Assembly: GCF_020709055.1 (NCBI RefSeq) | Contig: NZ_JAJFCK010000009.1 | Location: 24,680 to 88,679 of the forward strand | Reading direction: 5' to 3' | DNA from: Ruminococcus callidus | Lineage (GTDB): Bacteria; Bacillota; Clostridia; Oscillospirales; Ruminococcaceae | DNA: 64,000 nt | Part shown: one piece after another, positions 43,181 through 53,007 of the stretch | Numbering within the stretch: position 1 is the first letter of the stretch | How the letters are laid out: every line of letters starts with the position of its first letter | Notes under the pieces: generated by a model | What the model was told of the DNA's origin: nothing | Database searches by the model: none | What the model saw: only the letters and a program-made list of their open reading frames with translations | Program-made: the position numbers and the translations under genes

Positions 43181-43696
43181 ATGAGTATTACAATAGATAA
43201 TTTGACGAATATTATGCATTGGGAACACGACGATGTATCATATGAATATAAAATTGATTCTACTGGACGGGCATTTGCTTACATGTCTGGCGATTATATT
43301 TTTATTGAAATATATAACGAAGGTTGCTCATCTCATAGAGTGATTTCTGTTAAGGGTGAAAATGTAATTTGGTATAATGCTTTAGGAAATGTGAGTATTT
43401 TCACTGATTCGTTGGTCACTCTACATTTTTCAGGCTTTCTGGATTTATGCTTAGCATTGCCTGGATATTTTATTTTGACAGATACTCAGTTGATAAAAAT
43501 AGACAATTATGGAAAAGAAGTTTCTAGGATTTCACCTCCTTCGGGATACAAGTTTTCAAGATTCTTTTGTTCATCTCCTCTATCTGTAATTTGTGAGCAA
43601 ATCACTGGTACATCTGATAAATACGGAAGAAACGACTGGAAATTTGAATTTGATTCATTATTGCTTGAATGGAAATTGATATCCGTTGTTCAATGA
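43181..43696 (+). CDS. AT-rich orphan protein, possible immunity protein
   Basis: A 171-residue protein not resembling any family I know. It is rich in Tyr, Ser, Ile and beta-forming stretches (YIFIEIYNEG, RVISVKGENVIWYNALG, YFILTDTQLIKIDNYGKE), suggesting a repeated beta-sheet or propeller-like fold without signal peptide. AAAAGGTG precedes ATG 43181. The very AT-rich codon use contrasts with smc and the peptidase gene. Its place just before a broken Hint domain suggests an immunity gene of a polymorphic toxin. This assignment rests on context only. Confidence 0.55.
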   Translation: MSITIDNLTNIMHWEHDDVSYEYKIDSTGRAFAYMSGDYIFIEIYNEGCSSHRVISVKGENVIWYNALGNVSIFTDSLVTLHFSGFLDLCLALPGYFILTDTQLIKIDNYGKEVSRISPPSGYKFSRFFCSSPLSVICEQITGTSDKYGRNDWKFEFDSLLLEWKLISVVQ

Positions 43697-43833
43697 TTAG
43701 AGTATATATGAATTTTGCAACTGATAAACTTGATACCAGTTATGAGTATGATGATTTAAGTGAATCTAACTCAAGCCCAGAGGATGAGTTTACTGTATGG
43801 AAAGAGGGTGTTGTGAAAACTTTGGAGATTTAA
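43693..43833 (+). CDS. Short coupled reading frame, possible fragment
   Basis: A 46-codon frame beginning ATG 43693, which overlaps the previous stop as ATGA, and ending TAA 43831-43833. The product is acidic (YEYDDLSESNSSPEDEF) and ends WKEGVVKTLEI. It may be a small coupled protein or the C-terminal fragment of a longer lost gene. An alternative ATG is at 43708. Confidence 0.3.
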   Translation: MIRVYMNFATDKLDTSYEYDDLSESNSSPEDEFTVWKEGVVKTLEI

Positions 43834-43859
43834 TTTGAAATGATTACTGGACATCAACA

Positions 43860-44078
43860 ATGAGCTGCTTTGTTGCTGGGACTCTAATCATGACGGCGGT
43901 TGGACTCGTTGCAATCGAGAACATTAAAAAGTTGTGAGGTTACATATGTTAGTGTTTAAATGCTATCAATAATGAGGTTAAATCGTGTATTGCTGGTGAT
44001 TAGGCTAGTTGAGATTTTGGTGTTTCACTTTCTGGTGTAAATCATCAGCGGCAATACATTAGAGAATTGGGACAAAAG
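43860..44078 (+). pseudogene. Remnant of a polymorphic toxin: broken Hint (pretoxin-HINT) domain
   Basis: From ATG 43860 the frame reads MSCFVAGTLIMTAVGLVAIE then NIKKL before TGA 43935-43937. CFVAGTL-x-x-T-x-x-G-x-x-x-IE-x-IK is the opening of Hint autoprocessing domains in secreted polymorphic toxins, with the usual Asp replaced by Val. In-frame codons before it read NDYWTST. After the stop, shifted frames give VF, then AINNEVKSCIAGD, interrupted by stops, as expected for a decayed Hint domain continuing. Later pieces (GVSLSGVNHQRQYIRELG) may be toxin remains. No intact toxin survives. Confidence 0.65.
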
Positions 44079-44099
44079 AAAAAGAGGTGAGATCAAAGC

Positions 44100-47000
44100 A
44101 TGTATCTGCAATCCTTGGAGCTGCAGGGCTTCAAATCCTTTCCCGATAAGATCAAGCTGACCTTTGACAAGGGGCTGACAGCAGTCGTCGGCCCCAATGG
44201 CAGCGGAAAGAGCAACATCGGCGATGCCGTGCGCTGGGTGCTGGGGGAACAGTCCACCAAGACGCTTCGTGGCAACAAGATGGAGGATGTCATTTTTTCC
44301 GGCACGAAAACACGGAAACCCATGGGGTTTGCCGCAGTTACGCTGGAGATCAACAACGCAACCGGTGAACTGGGGGAGGAATATGGTGCGGTAGTCAGTG
44401 TTACCCGAAAGCTGTATCGCAGCGGTGACAGTGAGTACCGTATCAATGGCAAGAGTGTCCGTCTGAAAGACGTGACGGAGCTGTTTATGGATACCGGTAT
44501 GGGACGGGATGGCTATGCCATCATCGGACAGGGACGCATTGCGGAGATCGTCAGCGCCAAGAGCACCGACCGGCGGGACATTTTCGAGGAAGCAGCCGGT
44601 GTGTCCAAGTTTCGGTATAAGAAACAGGAGGCGCAACGAAAGCTGGACGGCGCACAGGAAAATCTGGTGCGTCTGCTGGATATTGTGGCTGAATTGGAGG
44701 CACGGGTAGAACCTCTGCGGAAACAGGCGGAAAAGGCAAAGCAGTATGTGGAGCTTGCCGGACAGCAGAAGCAGCTGGAGGTCTCCCTCTGGGTGCGCCG
44801 GCTGACGGCGCTGCGGGAGAAGCTGACCGCACTGTCGGACGGCTGCCTACAGGCGCAGGCGGAGTACCAGAATGCAGAGCGTGAGGTGCAGCGTGCGGAT
44901 ACGCAGGTGCAGGAGGGCTACCGCAAGATGCAGGAGAGCACTCTGCATATGGAAGAGCTTCGGCAGAAACTGCGGGAGGCAGATCAGGAGACGGCGAACC
45001 TGCAGTCCGCCATTGCCGTCTGCGAAAACGAAGTGGTGCACAGCGAGGGCGCAATCGCTGAGCTGGAACGCCAGATGGCACTGATTGCTGAGCAGTCCGA
45101 GGCAGCAGAGAACCAGTTTCTGGTGCTGCAAAAAAGGCAGGCGGAACTGGAACAGCGTCAGGAAAAATTGCAGGCGCAGAGCGGCGAAGTGGAACAGCGG
45201 TGGAAATCGCTGGAACAGGCGGCAGCTCAGCAGGGCGAGGCCTGCGAAAAGAGCAGCGCACGGATGCAGCAGCTTCTGATGCAGCAGAGTGAACTCCGTG
45301 TGATGCAGGAGACGGCAGCCGGCCAGCAGCAGGAACTGCGGGCGCAGATCACCGAACACGCTATGCGCTGTCATGCGCTGGGACAGGCAAAGGAGACGCA
45401 GCAGTCCGCCTATCAGACGGCGGAACAGCAGGCGGCTCAGACAGCGGAAACGCTTCAGCAGGTACAGAACCGGCGGGACGGCTTCCAGCGGCGCTATGCC
45501 AATTCTGTGCAGGCGCTGGAAAACGGCAAAAAGCAGCAGGAACAGGCGGCGTTTGCTCTGCGGGAAAAGCGCCAGCGCCAGAAGCTTTTGCAGGACATGG
45601 AGCGAAACATGGAGGGCTTTGCCGGAAGTGTCAAGTCGGTGCTCCGTGCAGACGGCGGAAAGCCTCACGGCGTTTTTGGCACAGTGGCGCAGCTTATCAC
45701 CACCAATTCCCGCTATGGTGTGGCGCTGGAAACGGCGCTGGGCGGTGCGATGCAGAATCTGGTGGTCGCAGACGAAAACGCAGCGAAGCAGTGGATTCGC
45801 CATCTGGCAAAGAACCGTGCCGGACGTGCGACGTTTCTGCCGCTGACCTCTGTGCGGGGCAGAACGCTTACGGAATCCGGTTTGGAGCGCCACGAGGGCT
45901 TCATTGATCTGGCGTGCAATCTGGTGCAGTATGATCCGCAGTATGCGGAGATCGTCCGGTTTCTGCTGGGACGCATTGTGGTGGCGGAGGATCTGGATAC
46001 GGCAACGGCGCTTGCCAGGGCGTATCAGTACCGCTTTCGCATTGTGACGCTGGACGGGCAGATCATCAATGCCGGCGGTTCGTTCACCGGCGGTTCTGCC
46101 CAGCGCTCCGGCGGAATGCTCACACGGCGTGCCGAGCTGGACAGCCTTGCTGCTGCCATTCAGACACTGGAAGAGCAGGAGGCGCAGGCTTCCGCAGCGC
46201 TGGAAAAAGCAAAGCAGCAGTCCCGGCAGCTCCAACAGCAGATGGAGGCGCTGCAGGACGAGTGCCGGCGTGCGGAATCGGCGAGCCTTGCTGCCAATGC
46301 ACAGGTGGAAAAGTTCTATTATGTGCAGCAGCAGGCTGCGGAACGTCTGGAAGAGGCACAGCAGCAGCACAGCGCCTGTCAGCAGCGCCTGAGAGAAACC
46401 GAACAGAGTCTGCGCACCGCACAGGAAAAGGCAGTGCAGACTGCCAAAGAACTGGAACAGGTGCAGCAGAGCATTCAGCAGGAGGGCGACAAACGTCAGG
46501 CACTGCAGCAGCAGCAGCAGGAACTGGCACAGCAGCGTGCGGAATTGAAAATCCAGCTGGTTTCCTTAGAGAAGGATCGGGAACAGCTCGCTGAGAGCCT
46601 CTCCCAGCAGACGCAGGCGCAGCACTCCATGGAACAGCGTCTGGCGCAGACCAGGGCGGACATCGCTGCACAGAACGGGAAGATTGTTCAGAAAAAGCAG
46701 CAGGCGCAGGAGAACCGGGCACGTCTGGAACAGCTGAAAACGGAGAGCAAGACCAATGCGGAACAGATTCAGCATTGGCAGCAGGTGCACGACACACAGG
46801 ATCAGAACATCCGGCAGATTCAGGCAGGGCTGCGGGAGATCAACGACAGCCGGGAGAAAATCTCCGGCGAGATCAGCCGTCTGGAGGAGCGGAAAATTGC
46901 CGTCCAGAGCGACTATGACGGCGTGGTGCGCCAGCTGATGGAACAGTACGAGCTGTCCGTCTCCGAGGCACAGCAGGCAGCACAGCCGCTGGAGGATTTG

Positions 47001-47681
47001 CAGGCGGCGCAGCGGGAATTGCAGAGCCTGAAAGCAAAGATTCGTGCGCTGGGCACGGTCAATGTGGCGGCGATCTCCGAGTATGAGGAGGTCTTTGCAC
47101 GGTATCAGTTCCTGACCGCACAGGTACAGGACGCACAAAAGGCGAAGCAGGAGCTGGAGGACTTGATCGAGTCCCTCACAACGGAGATGCAGCGCATCTT
47201 CTCCGAGAGTTTTTCCATCATCAACCGGAACTTTCAGGAGATTTTCCGGGAGCTGTTCGGCGGCGGAGAGGCACGGCTGGAGCTGACCGATCCGGAACAG
47301 GTGCTGGAATCCGGCATTGAGATCAAGGTCGCCCCGCCGGGAAAGGTCATCAAGAACCTGATCTCCCTGTCCGGCGGCGAGCAGTCTTTTGTGGCGATCG
47401 CCATTTACTTCGCCATTCTGCGGCTGCGTCCCTCGCCGTTTTGTATTTTGGATGAGATCGATGCAGCGCTGGACGAGGGCAACGTGCGGAAGTATGCGCA
47501 GTATCTGCGAAACTTTACGGATACCACGCAGTTCATTCTGGTGACGCACCGCCGGAGCGCCATGGAGGAGGCAAATGTGCTCTATGGCGTGACCATGCAG
47601 GAGGACGGCGTTTCCCGTCTGCTGCGTATGGAGCAGGAGGAGTTCGCCGGTCTGGAGGAATCCGCTGCCCCGAGAGGATAA
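44100..47681 (+). CDS. smc: Chromosome segregation ATPase SMC
   Basis: Condensin subunit that extrudes and organises DNA loops. Walker A is VGPNGSGKSNIGDAV near residue 31. Two long coiled coils rich in Gln and Glu (about residues 170-490 and 660-1000) flank a hinge that begins GVFGTVAQLITTNSRYGVAL. The C-terminal head has the signature LSGGEQSFVAIAIYFAI and Walker B CILDEIDAALDE. The length of 1193 residues is standard. GAGGTGAG precedes the ATG; its native promoter is not obvious and may have been displaced by the upstream AT-rich insertion. Confidence 0.97.
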   Translation: MYLQSLELQGFKSFPDKIKLTFDKGLTAVVGPNGSGKSNIGDAVRWVLGEQSTKTLRGNKMEDVIFSGTKTRKPMGFAAVTLEINNATGELGEEYGAVVSVTRKLYRSGDSEYRINGKSVRLKDVTELFMDTGMGRDGYAIIGQGRIAEIVSAKSTDRRDIFEEAAGVSKFRYKKQEAQRKLDGAQENLVRLLDIVAELEARVEPLRKQAEKAKQYVELAGQQKQLEVSLWVRRLTALREKLTALSDGCLQAQAEYQNAEREVQRADTQVQEGYRKMQESTLHMEELRQKLREADQETANLQSAIAVCENEVVHSEGAIAELERQMALIAEQSEAAENQFLVLQKRQAELEQRQEKLQAQSGEVEQRWKSLEQAAAQQGEACEKSSARMQQLLMQQSELRVMQETAAGQQQELRAQITEHAMRCHALGQAKETQQSAYQTAEQQAAQTAETLQQVQNRRDGFQRRYANSVQALENGKKQQEQAAFALREKRQRQKLLQDMERNMEGFAGSVKSVLRADGGKPHGVFGTVAQLITTNSRYGVALETALGGAMQNLVVADENAAKQWIRHLAKNRAGRATFLPLTSVRGRTLTESGLERHEGFIDLACNLVQYDPQYAEIVRFLLGRIVVAEDLDTATALARAYQYRFRIVTLDGQIINAGGSFTGGSAQRSGGMLTRRAELDSLAAAIQTLEEQEAQASAALEKAKQQSRQLQQQMEALQDECRRAESASLAANAQVEKFYYVQQQAAERLEEAQQQHSACQQRLRETEQSLRTAQEKAVQTAKELEQVQQSIQQEGDKRQALQQQQQELAQQRAELKIQLVSLEKDREQLAESLSQQTQAQHSMEQRLAQTRADIAAQNGKIVQKKQQAQENRARLEQLKTESKTNAEQIQHWQQVHDTQDQNIRQIQAGLREINDSREKISGEISRLEERKIAVQSDYDGVVRQLMEQYELSVSEAQQAAQPLEDLQAAQRELQSLKAKIRALGTVNVAAISEYEEVFARYQFLTAQVQDAQKAKQELEDLIESLTTEMQRIFSESFSIINRNFQEIFRELFGGGEARLELTDPEQVLESGIEIKVAPPGKVIKNLISLSGGEQSFVAIAIYFAILRLRPSPFCILDEIDAALDEGNVRKYAQYLRNFTDTTQFILVTHRRSAMEEANVLYGVTMQEDGVSRLLRMEQEEFAGLEESAAPRG

Positions 47682-47705
47682 CACGACAGGAAAGGATGAG
47701 TGGAC

Positions 47706-49202
47706 ATGGGTTGGTTTGGCAAGAAAAAGGATAAGAAAGAGAAAAGCGTTCCGTTCTGGCGGCGTGGCAGGGAAACCGAGAATCTGGTAGAAACAGATGC
47801 GCCGGAGAGCACCGAGGAGGCGGAGGAGATCGCTGCTGCTGCACTGGAAGAACAGGAGACGCAGGAGCAGGACGAGATCGAACGTGCACGGCAGGCGGCA
47901 CTGGAAGCTGCGGAGAAGTCCGAGCTTCGAAAAGAGGCCATTGCGCTGGCACGGCAGGCAGCTATGCAGGCATCCGGAGAAACAGAGGAAGCGCCGGAAC
48001 CGGCAGAGGATTCGGCGGAAGACGATGCAGTGCCGGAGAAAATGCCGGAAGCAGAGGAGCCGGAGCAGCCGGAAGAATCTCCCGAAGCGGAAGCGCCGGA
48101 ACAGGATGTGGAAGCAGAGGAAACGGAGCCGGCAGAAGCATCGGAGGATGCAGAACCGGCAGAAGAACCTGCGGAAGCATCAGAGCCGGAGGAAGCAGAG
48201 CAGCCGGAAGAACCGGAGGACATCTCCGGGGAATCGGAGGAGGTTCCGGAAGAGGAGCCGGAGAAGCCCAAGAAAAAGGGCTTTTTCGCCAAGATTCGGG
48301 ACGGTCTGCGGAAAACCAAGGATGCCATGATTACTCGGATGCAGCAGGTGGTCAACACATTCACCAAGATCGACGACGACCTGTTCGATCAGCTGGAAGA
48401 GACCATGATCATGAGCGATCTCGGACCGGAGACCTCCGTGGAGATCTGCGAGACGCTGCGGAAACGGGTGAAAGAGCGTGGCGTGACCGATCCAAGTCTG
48501 ATTATGGGCATGATTCAGGAGATCATCACCGAGATGCTGGGCGAGGATCAGACGCTGGAGTATCCCACCAAGCCCACCGTTGTGGTTGTCATCGGCGTCA
48601 ACGGTGCCGGAAAGACTACCACCATCGGCAAGCTGTGCCATCAGCTGAAATCCGAGGGCAAGAAGGTTCTGGTTGCCGCTGCGGATACATTCCGTGCAGC
48701 TGCCATTGACCAGCTGGAAGTCTGGACGCAGCGTGCCGGCGTGGATATCGTCAAGCACGCCGAGGGTTCGGATCCGGCATCGGTGGTCTATGATGCCATT
48801 GATGCTGCCAAGGCACGTGGCTGCGATGTGCTCATCTGCGACACTGCCGGACGGCTGCACAACAAGAAGAACCTGATGCAGGAGCTGGCGAAGATCAACC
48901 GCATCATTGAAACACGGGCGGAGGGCTGCCATCAGGAAGTGCTGCTGGTACTGGATGCCACCACCGGACAGAATGCTGTCAATCAGGCACGGCTGTTTCA
49001 GGAGGTTGCGAATATCACCGGCATTGTGCTGACCAAGCTGGACGGCACCGCCAAGGGCGGCATTATCGTTTCCATCCGCAATGAACTGGGCATTCCGGTG
49101 AAGCTGATCGGCGTGGGAGAAAAGATTGAGGATCTCCAGCCGTTCCACGCCGAGGACTTTGTCCGTGCCCTGTTTGTCCCCACAGAGGAGGAGTCAGAAT
49201 GA
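47706..49202 (+). CDS. ftsY: Signal recognition particle receptor FtsY
   Basis: SRP receptor GTPase that docks ribosome-nascent chains at the membrane. After [12 protein letters not shown], a membrane-binding basic start, comes an unusually acidic Glu/Ala/Pro-rich region (about residues 25-195). The NG domain follows: [45 protein letters not shown] and [13 protein letters not shown] 47706 is preferred over GTG 47700 because the AGGA core then has a 9-nt spacer. It lies 24 bp after smc and overlaps rdgB by 4 bp. Confidence 0.96.
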   Translation: MGWFGKKKDKKEKSVPFWRRGRETENLVETDAPESTEEAEEIAAAALEEQETQEQDEIERARQAALEAAEKSELRKEAIALARQAAMQASGETEEAPEPAEDSAEDDAVPEKMPEAEEPEQPEESPEAEAPEQDVEAEETEPAEASEDAEPAEEPAEASEPEEAEQPEEPEDISGESEEVPEEEPEKPKKKGFFAKIRDGLRKTKDAMITRMQQVVNTFTKIDDDLFDQLEETMIMSDLGPETSVEICETLRKRVKERGVTDPSLIMGMIQEIITEMLGEDQTLEYPTKPTVVVVIGVNGAGKTTTIGKLCHQLKSEGKKVLVAAADTFRAAAIDQLEVWTQRAGVDIVKHAEGSDPASVVYDAIDAAKARGCDVLICDTAGRLHNKKNLMQELAKINRIIETRAEGCHQEVLLVLDATTGQNAVNQARLFQEVANITGIVLTKLDGTAKGGIIVSIRNELGIPVKLIGVGEKIEDLQPFHAEDFVRALFVPTEEESE

Positions 49203-49783
49203 ATCGAATCGTGATCGCATCGAACAACGCCGGAAAACTGCGGGAAATTCGGGATATCCTACAGCCCCTTGGCTTTACCGTGGTCTCCCAGCAGGAGGCA
49301 GGCATTTCCATTGAGGTAGAGGAAAACGGCGAGACGTTCGCCGAAAACGCAGCGCTGAAAGCACGTGCCGTATACGAGGCACTGCACTGTCCGGTTATCG
49401 CCGACGACAGCGGACTGCTGGTGGATGCGCTGGACGGCGCACCGGGAGTACACTCCCACCGCTTTGCCGGAGAGGGCGCTACGGATGCAGACCGGAATGC
49501 GAAGCTGCTGGAGCTGCTGGACGGTGTTCCGGCAGAAAAGCGCACGGCACGGTTTGAATGTGTGCTCTGCTATGTAGATGCAGCCGGAGAGACCCATTTC
49601 TTTTCCGGCACCTGTGAGGGCAGGATCGGCACAACACCGGCAGGGGAAAACGGCTTCGGCTATGACCCGCTGTTCTGCGTGGGCGACCGCACCATGGCAC
49701 AGATGACAGAGGAAGAGAAGAACCAGGTCAGCCACCGTGCCAATGCACTGGCGAAGCTGGCACGATATTTTCAGGAAAAGTAA
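49199..49783 (+). CDS. rdgB: XTP/dITP diphosphatase (RdgB/HAM1 family)
   Basis: Hydrolyses non-canonical purine triphosphates (ITP, dITP, XTP) to keep them out of nucleic acids. [18 protein letters not shown] opens the protein, [26 protein letters not shown] holds catalytic Asp (given in part), and [11 protein letters not shown] and SHRANAL bind the base. The usual YSARYAG box reads HSHRFAG here. The length of 194 residues is standard. Confidence 0.95.
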   Translation: MNRIVIASNNAGKLREIRDILQPLGFTVVSQQEAGISIEVEENGETFAENAALKARAVYEALHCPVIADDSGLLVDALDGAPGVHSHRFAGEGATDADRNAKLLELLDGVPAEKRTARFECVLCYVDAAGETHFFSGTCEGRIGTTPAGENGFGYDPLFCVGDRTMAQMTEEEKNQVSHRANALAKLARYFQEK

Positions 49784-49795
49784 GGAGAATCACAG

Positions 49796-50083
49796 ATGTT
49801 GACAAGCAAACAGCGTTCGACACTTCGCGGCATTGCCAGCAAGTATGAGACGATTTTACAGGTGGGAAAGGGCGGTATCAGCGAAGCACTGGTGCAGCAG
49901 GTCAAGGATGCGCTGCGGAAGCGTGAGCTGATCAAGATGCGTGTGCTGGACAACTGCCCGCTGGATGCCCGGGAGGCAGCCGAGGAACTGGCAGCCCGGA
50001 CAGGTTCGGAAGTGGTACAGGTCATCGGCAGCCGCTTTGTCCTGTTCCTGCGCAATCCCAAGGAACCGGTCGTGCAGTTCTGA
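49796..50083 (+). CDS. yhbY: CRM-domain RNA-binding protein YhbY
   Basis: A 95-residue single CRM domain protein that binds pre-50S particles. LTSKQRSTLRGIASKYETI, GKGGISEALVQQV and LIKMRVLDNCPLD, then VVQVIGSRFVLFLRNPKEP with the GxxG-like loop, are typical. It leads a yhbY-nadD-yqeK-LCP-rsfS group known from many Firmicutes. Its stop overlaps the nadD start. Confidence 0.93.
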   Translation: MLTSKQRSTLRGIASKYETILQVGKGGISEALVQQVKDALRKRELIKMRVLDNCPLDAREAAEELAARTGSEVVQVIGSRFVLFLRNPKEPVVQF

Positions 50084-50736
50084 TGCAGCGCATCGGACTG
50101 TTCGGCGGCAGCTTCAATCCCATCCATAACGGTCATCTGCATCTGGTGCAGACGGCAAAGGAGGGGCTTGGGCTGTCCCATGTGTATCTGATTCCGGCAC
50201 GGGTCTCGCCGTTTAAACAGGCGCAGACGCCTGCTGTTTCGGCAGAAGACCGCCTTGCCATGTGCCGTCTTGCCGCAGCGGAAGTGCCGGACTGCAGCGT
50301 GGATGCCTGCGAATTGGAACAGGCACGTGTGAGCTATACCATCTATACAGTGCAGGAGTTTCACCGGCGGTTTCCGGAGGCGGAGCTGGTGCTTTTGCTG
50401 GGCAGCGACATGTTTTTGCAGTTCCAGAACTGGCATCGCTGGCAGGAAATTCTGGAGCTTGCCGCGCTTGGCGTGGTCTCCAGAGAAAAGGACGATCAGC
50501 AGGCACTTCTGGCACAGCAGCAGTTTTTGTTGCAATATGGCAAAATTTTTGTTTGCCATGCCGCAGCCTACACCATATCTTCTACAAAAATTCGGGAAAG
50601 CATCAAAAATCACAAAGATTTTTCTTGCTATTTGCCGCAAAAAGTAGTACAATATATAGTATGTCATCGATTGTACCAGTCGGAAGAAATGATGGAGGGA
50701 GCATCTTGCGATGAAAGTGGATTTGAAGTCCTATGA
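50083..50736 (+). CDS. nadD: Nicotinate-nucleotide adenylyltransferase
   Basis: Makes deamido-NAD from nicotinate mononucleotide and ATP. The nucleotide-binding motif is GLFGGSFNPIHNGHLHL near residue 4, and ISSTKIRESI is the second ATP-binding block near residue 165. LIPARVSPFKQ, VLLLGSDMFLQFQNWHRWQE bind the nicotinate side. The length of 217 residues is normal. The 3' end overlaps yqeK by 26 bp. Confidence 0.95.
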   Translation: MQRIGLFGGSFNPIHNGHLHLVQTAKEGLGLSHVYLIPARVSPFKQAQTPAVSAEDRLAMCRLAAAEVPDCSVDACELEQARVSYTIYTVQEFHRRFPEAELVLLLGSDMFLQFQNWHRWQEILELAALGVVSREKDDQQALLAQQQFLLQYGKIFVCHAAAYTISSTKIRESIKNHKDFSCYLPQKVVQYIVCHRLYQSEEMMEGASCDESGFEVL

Positions 50737-51298
50737 ACAATATCTGAAAGAGCACCTGTCGGAAAAACGGTTTCAGCATTCCGTCAATGTCTCGGAGGCG
50801 AGCGCAGCGCTGGCGGAACGCTTTGGCTGTGTGGATCCGGAGAAAGCACGGTTTGCCGGACTGGTGCACGATATCTGTAAGGAAGAACCGGAGGATGTGC
50901 AGTACACTTGGATGATGCGCTCTCCGATGGATGTCTGCGAAGAGGAGCGAAAGGCGTTCAAGGTATGGCACGGCATTGCCGGCGCAGAGATGCTGCGGAC
51001 GCAGTTCCATGTGACCGATGAGGACGTGCTTCATGCCGTGCGGTTCCATACCGTGGGACGCTGCGGCATGTCTCCCCTGGAGCAGATCGTCTATCTGGCA
51101 GATATGATCTCGGCAGAACGGGACTATCTCGGCGTGGAGGAAATGCGCCGGAAGACACAGGAGAGTCTGGCGGACGGAATGTATGCCGCACTGGTGGCAT
51201 CGCTTCAGAAGCTGCTCCATCGTGGCGCACTGATCCCGCACCATACGGTAGAAGCCTATAATGAATACGCCGCAATGCTGCAAAAAAAGGAAGGATGA
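50711..51298 (+). CDS. yqeK: YqeK-type HD hydrolase, symmetrical Ap4A-cleaving
   Basis: HD-domain phosphohydrolase; YqeK enzymes split diadenosine tetraphosphate (Ap4A) symmetrically. RFQHSVNVSEASAALAERFG, LVHDICKEEP with the HD pair, and AVRFHTVGRCGMSPLEQIVY supply metal-binding residues. The length of 195 residues is typical. GGAGGG lies 10 nt before ATG 50711, inside nadD, so it is coupled to nadD translation. Confidence 0.93.
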   Translation: MKVDLKSYEQYLKEHLSEKRFQHSVNVSEASAALAERFGCVDPEKARFAGLVHDICKEEPEDVQYTWMMRSPMDVCEEERKAFKVWHGIAGAEMLRTQFHVTDEDVLHAVRFHTVGRCGMSPLEQIVYLADMISAERDYLGVEEMRRKTQESLADGMYAALVASLQKLLHRGALIPHHTVEAYNEYAAMLQKKEG

Positions 51299-51305
51299 AT
51301 CTGGC

Positions 51306-52577
51306 ATGGCAAACAAACGCAGACCGGACAGAAGAAGCAAGGGTGCTGCACCGCAGGAATACGGGTATGTACCGACGTCTTCTCAAAAGAAACGTGGAAC
51401 GCTGCGAGATAAGCTGATCATCGCAGCGAGCATCATCGTTAGCGTGGTGCTGATTTTGACCATGGTTTTGAACGTACCGATCATTGCCTATGAAACGGTG
51501 GATGCAACAACCATCACCACACGTCAGGTTTCCATCATGAAATACTGGAAGCTCTGGCAGCCGCTGGTGCAGCAGGAGGGCACGCTTTCCAAGGTGGATT
51601 CGGCAGATGCCTCCGCACTGAAGCTCAAGAGCGATCTGGACGGTGATCGGGATGACGGTCTGGACCTGAATCAGACCATCGAGGGGCAGTATACCATTCT
51701 GTTTCTGGGCATGGACGAGAGCGGCGAGCTGTCCGACGTGGACTGGATTTTGCAGCTGGATCTGATTAACGGCACCATGAACATCCTTCAGATTCCCCGT
51801 GACTGCTATATGCCGGACTATGCCTCCTATTCCACGGCAAAGTTCAACAGCATTTACAGCGGCGGACAGGAAACCGGCGTCACACCCATTCAGCGTGTGG
51901 TAAATGCCATTGAGGAAAACTTCTGCGTTTACGTAGACTGCTATGTCAAGCTGAACTGCAAAGATATCGCCAGCATTGTAGACTCCATCGGCGGTATCCC
52001 CATTACCCTGCCGGAGGAGATTCTCTATGAGGCAGACAAGGTGCTGCCCGCCGGCGAACAGGTGCTGGACGGACAGCAGGCAGAGTGGTTCGTTCGCTTT
52101 CGCCACGACTATGCGGAGGGCGACATCGGACGTGTCAAGGCGCAGCGTATCTTCCTGGCAGCAGCCATGCAGAAGATGCTGAACATGAGCCAGACCGAAC
52201 TGATGAGCGCCATGCAGAAAATTTATAAGAATCAGTGGATCGCCACCGACCTCTCGCTGGAACAGGTCAGCATGGTAGCAGATTTCGCCTCCGCCCGTCT
52301 TTCCATGGACTCCGTCAACGTCTTTATGGTGCCGGGCGAGGGTGCGACCTACTATCCCGGGGACGGCTCCAGCCAGTCGGTCTATTCCATTCATAAGTCG
52401 GCGACCATCGGCATTTTGAACGCCCACTTCCGCCCGTATCAGAACGAGATCTATCCGGAGGAGAGCGCCATTGTTGAACTGGTGCCGGAGGGCTATTATC
52501 AGGCGACCGCATATGACGACACGCAGGAAAATCTCTCGGATATCAGCGACGGAAACACTGAGGACGGCGCACAATAA
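51306..52577 (+). CDS. LytR-CpsA-Psr (LCP) family protein
   Basis: The second LCP-domain protein of the window, 423 residues. A basic cytoplasmic start and one helix (about residues 38-58) are followed by the LCP core: TILFLGMDESGELSDVDWIL, LQIPRDCYM, KFNSIYSGG and QAEWFVRFRHDYAEGDIGR, with the catalytic arginines. The C-terminal part is acidic. Unlike its paralog it has no Gly/Tyr repeat. ATG 51306 is chosen over an upstream ATG because AAGGAAGGATG precedes it. A gene of this kind between yqeK and rsfS is a recurrent arrangement. Confidence 0.9.
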   Translation: MANKRRPDRRSKGAAPQEYGYVPTSSQKKRGTLRDKLIIAASIIVSVVLILTMVLNVPIIAYETVDATTITTRQVSIMKYWKLWQPLVQQEGTLSKVDSADASALKLKSDLDGDRDDGLDLNQTIEGQYTILFLGMDESGELSDVDWILQLDLINGTMNILQIPRDCYMPDYASYSTAKFNSIYSGGQETGVTPIQRVVNAIEENFCVYVDCYVKLNCKDIASIVDSIGGIPITLPEEILYEADKVLPAGEQVLDGQQAEWFVRFRHDYAEGDIGRVKAQRIFLAAAMQKMLNMSQTELMSAMQKIYKNQWIATDLSLEQVSMVADFASARLSMDSVNVFMVPGEGATYYPGDGSSQSVYSIHKSATIGILNAHFRPYQNEIYPEESAIVELVPEGYYQATAYDDTQENLSDISDGNTEDGAQ

Positions 52578-52598
52578 CAGCGAAGAAAGGATTATGAT

Positions 52599-52964
52599 AT
52601 GACACAGCAGGAAATACTGGAAGTGATTGTGAAAGCATTGGACAGCAAGCGTGCAGAGGATATTCAGGTGCTGCATGTGGGCGAGCTGACCATTCTGGGC
52701 GACTATTTCATCATCGCCAATGGTACCAGCACCACCCACACCAAGACACTGGCAGACGAGGTGGAGTACCAGCTCTCGGAACGGGGTCTGGAACCCATGC
52801 ACCGGGAGGGCCGCGGCAACGGCTCCAACTGGATCGTGCTGGATTATGCCGATATCATTGTGCATATTTTCTATAAGGAAACCCGTGATTTTTACCAGCT
52901 GGAACGCCTCTGGGCGGACGGCGAGCCGGTGGACATCTCCGCTTGGACGAAGGCAGAGCAGTAA
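52599..52964 (+). CDS. rsfS: Ribosomal silencing factor RsfS
   Basis: Binds L14 on the 50S subunit and prevents subunit joining when nutrients are scarce. IVKALDSKRAEDIQVLHV, ILGDYFIIANGTSTTHT and GSNWIVLDYADIIVHIF are family blocks. At 121 residues it is typical. The start at 52599 has AAAGGATTATG. Confidence 0.95.
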   Translation: MTQQEILEVIVKALDSKRAEDIQVLHVGELTILGDYFIIANGTSTTHTKTLADEVEYQLSERGLEPMHREGRGNGSNWIVLDYADIIVHIFYKETRDFYQLERLWADGEPVDISAWTKAEQ

Positions 52965-53007
52965 GCGCCGGTGCGCATGCAGGACGCTGTGGAAAGGATG
53001 ATTTTGT

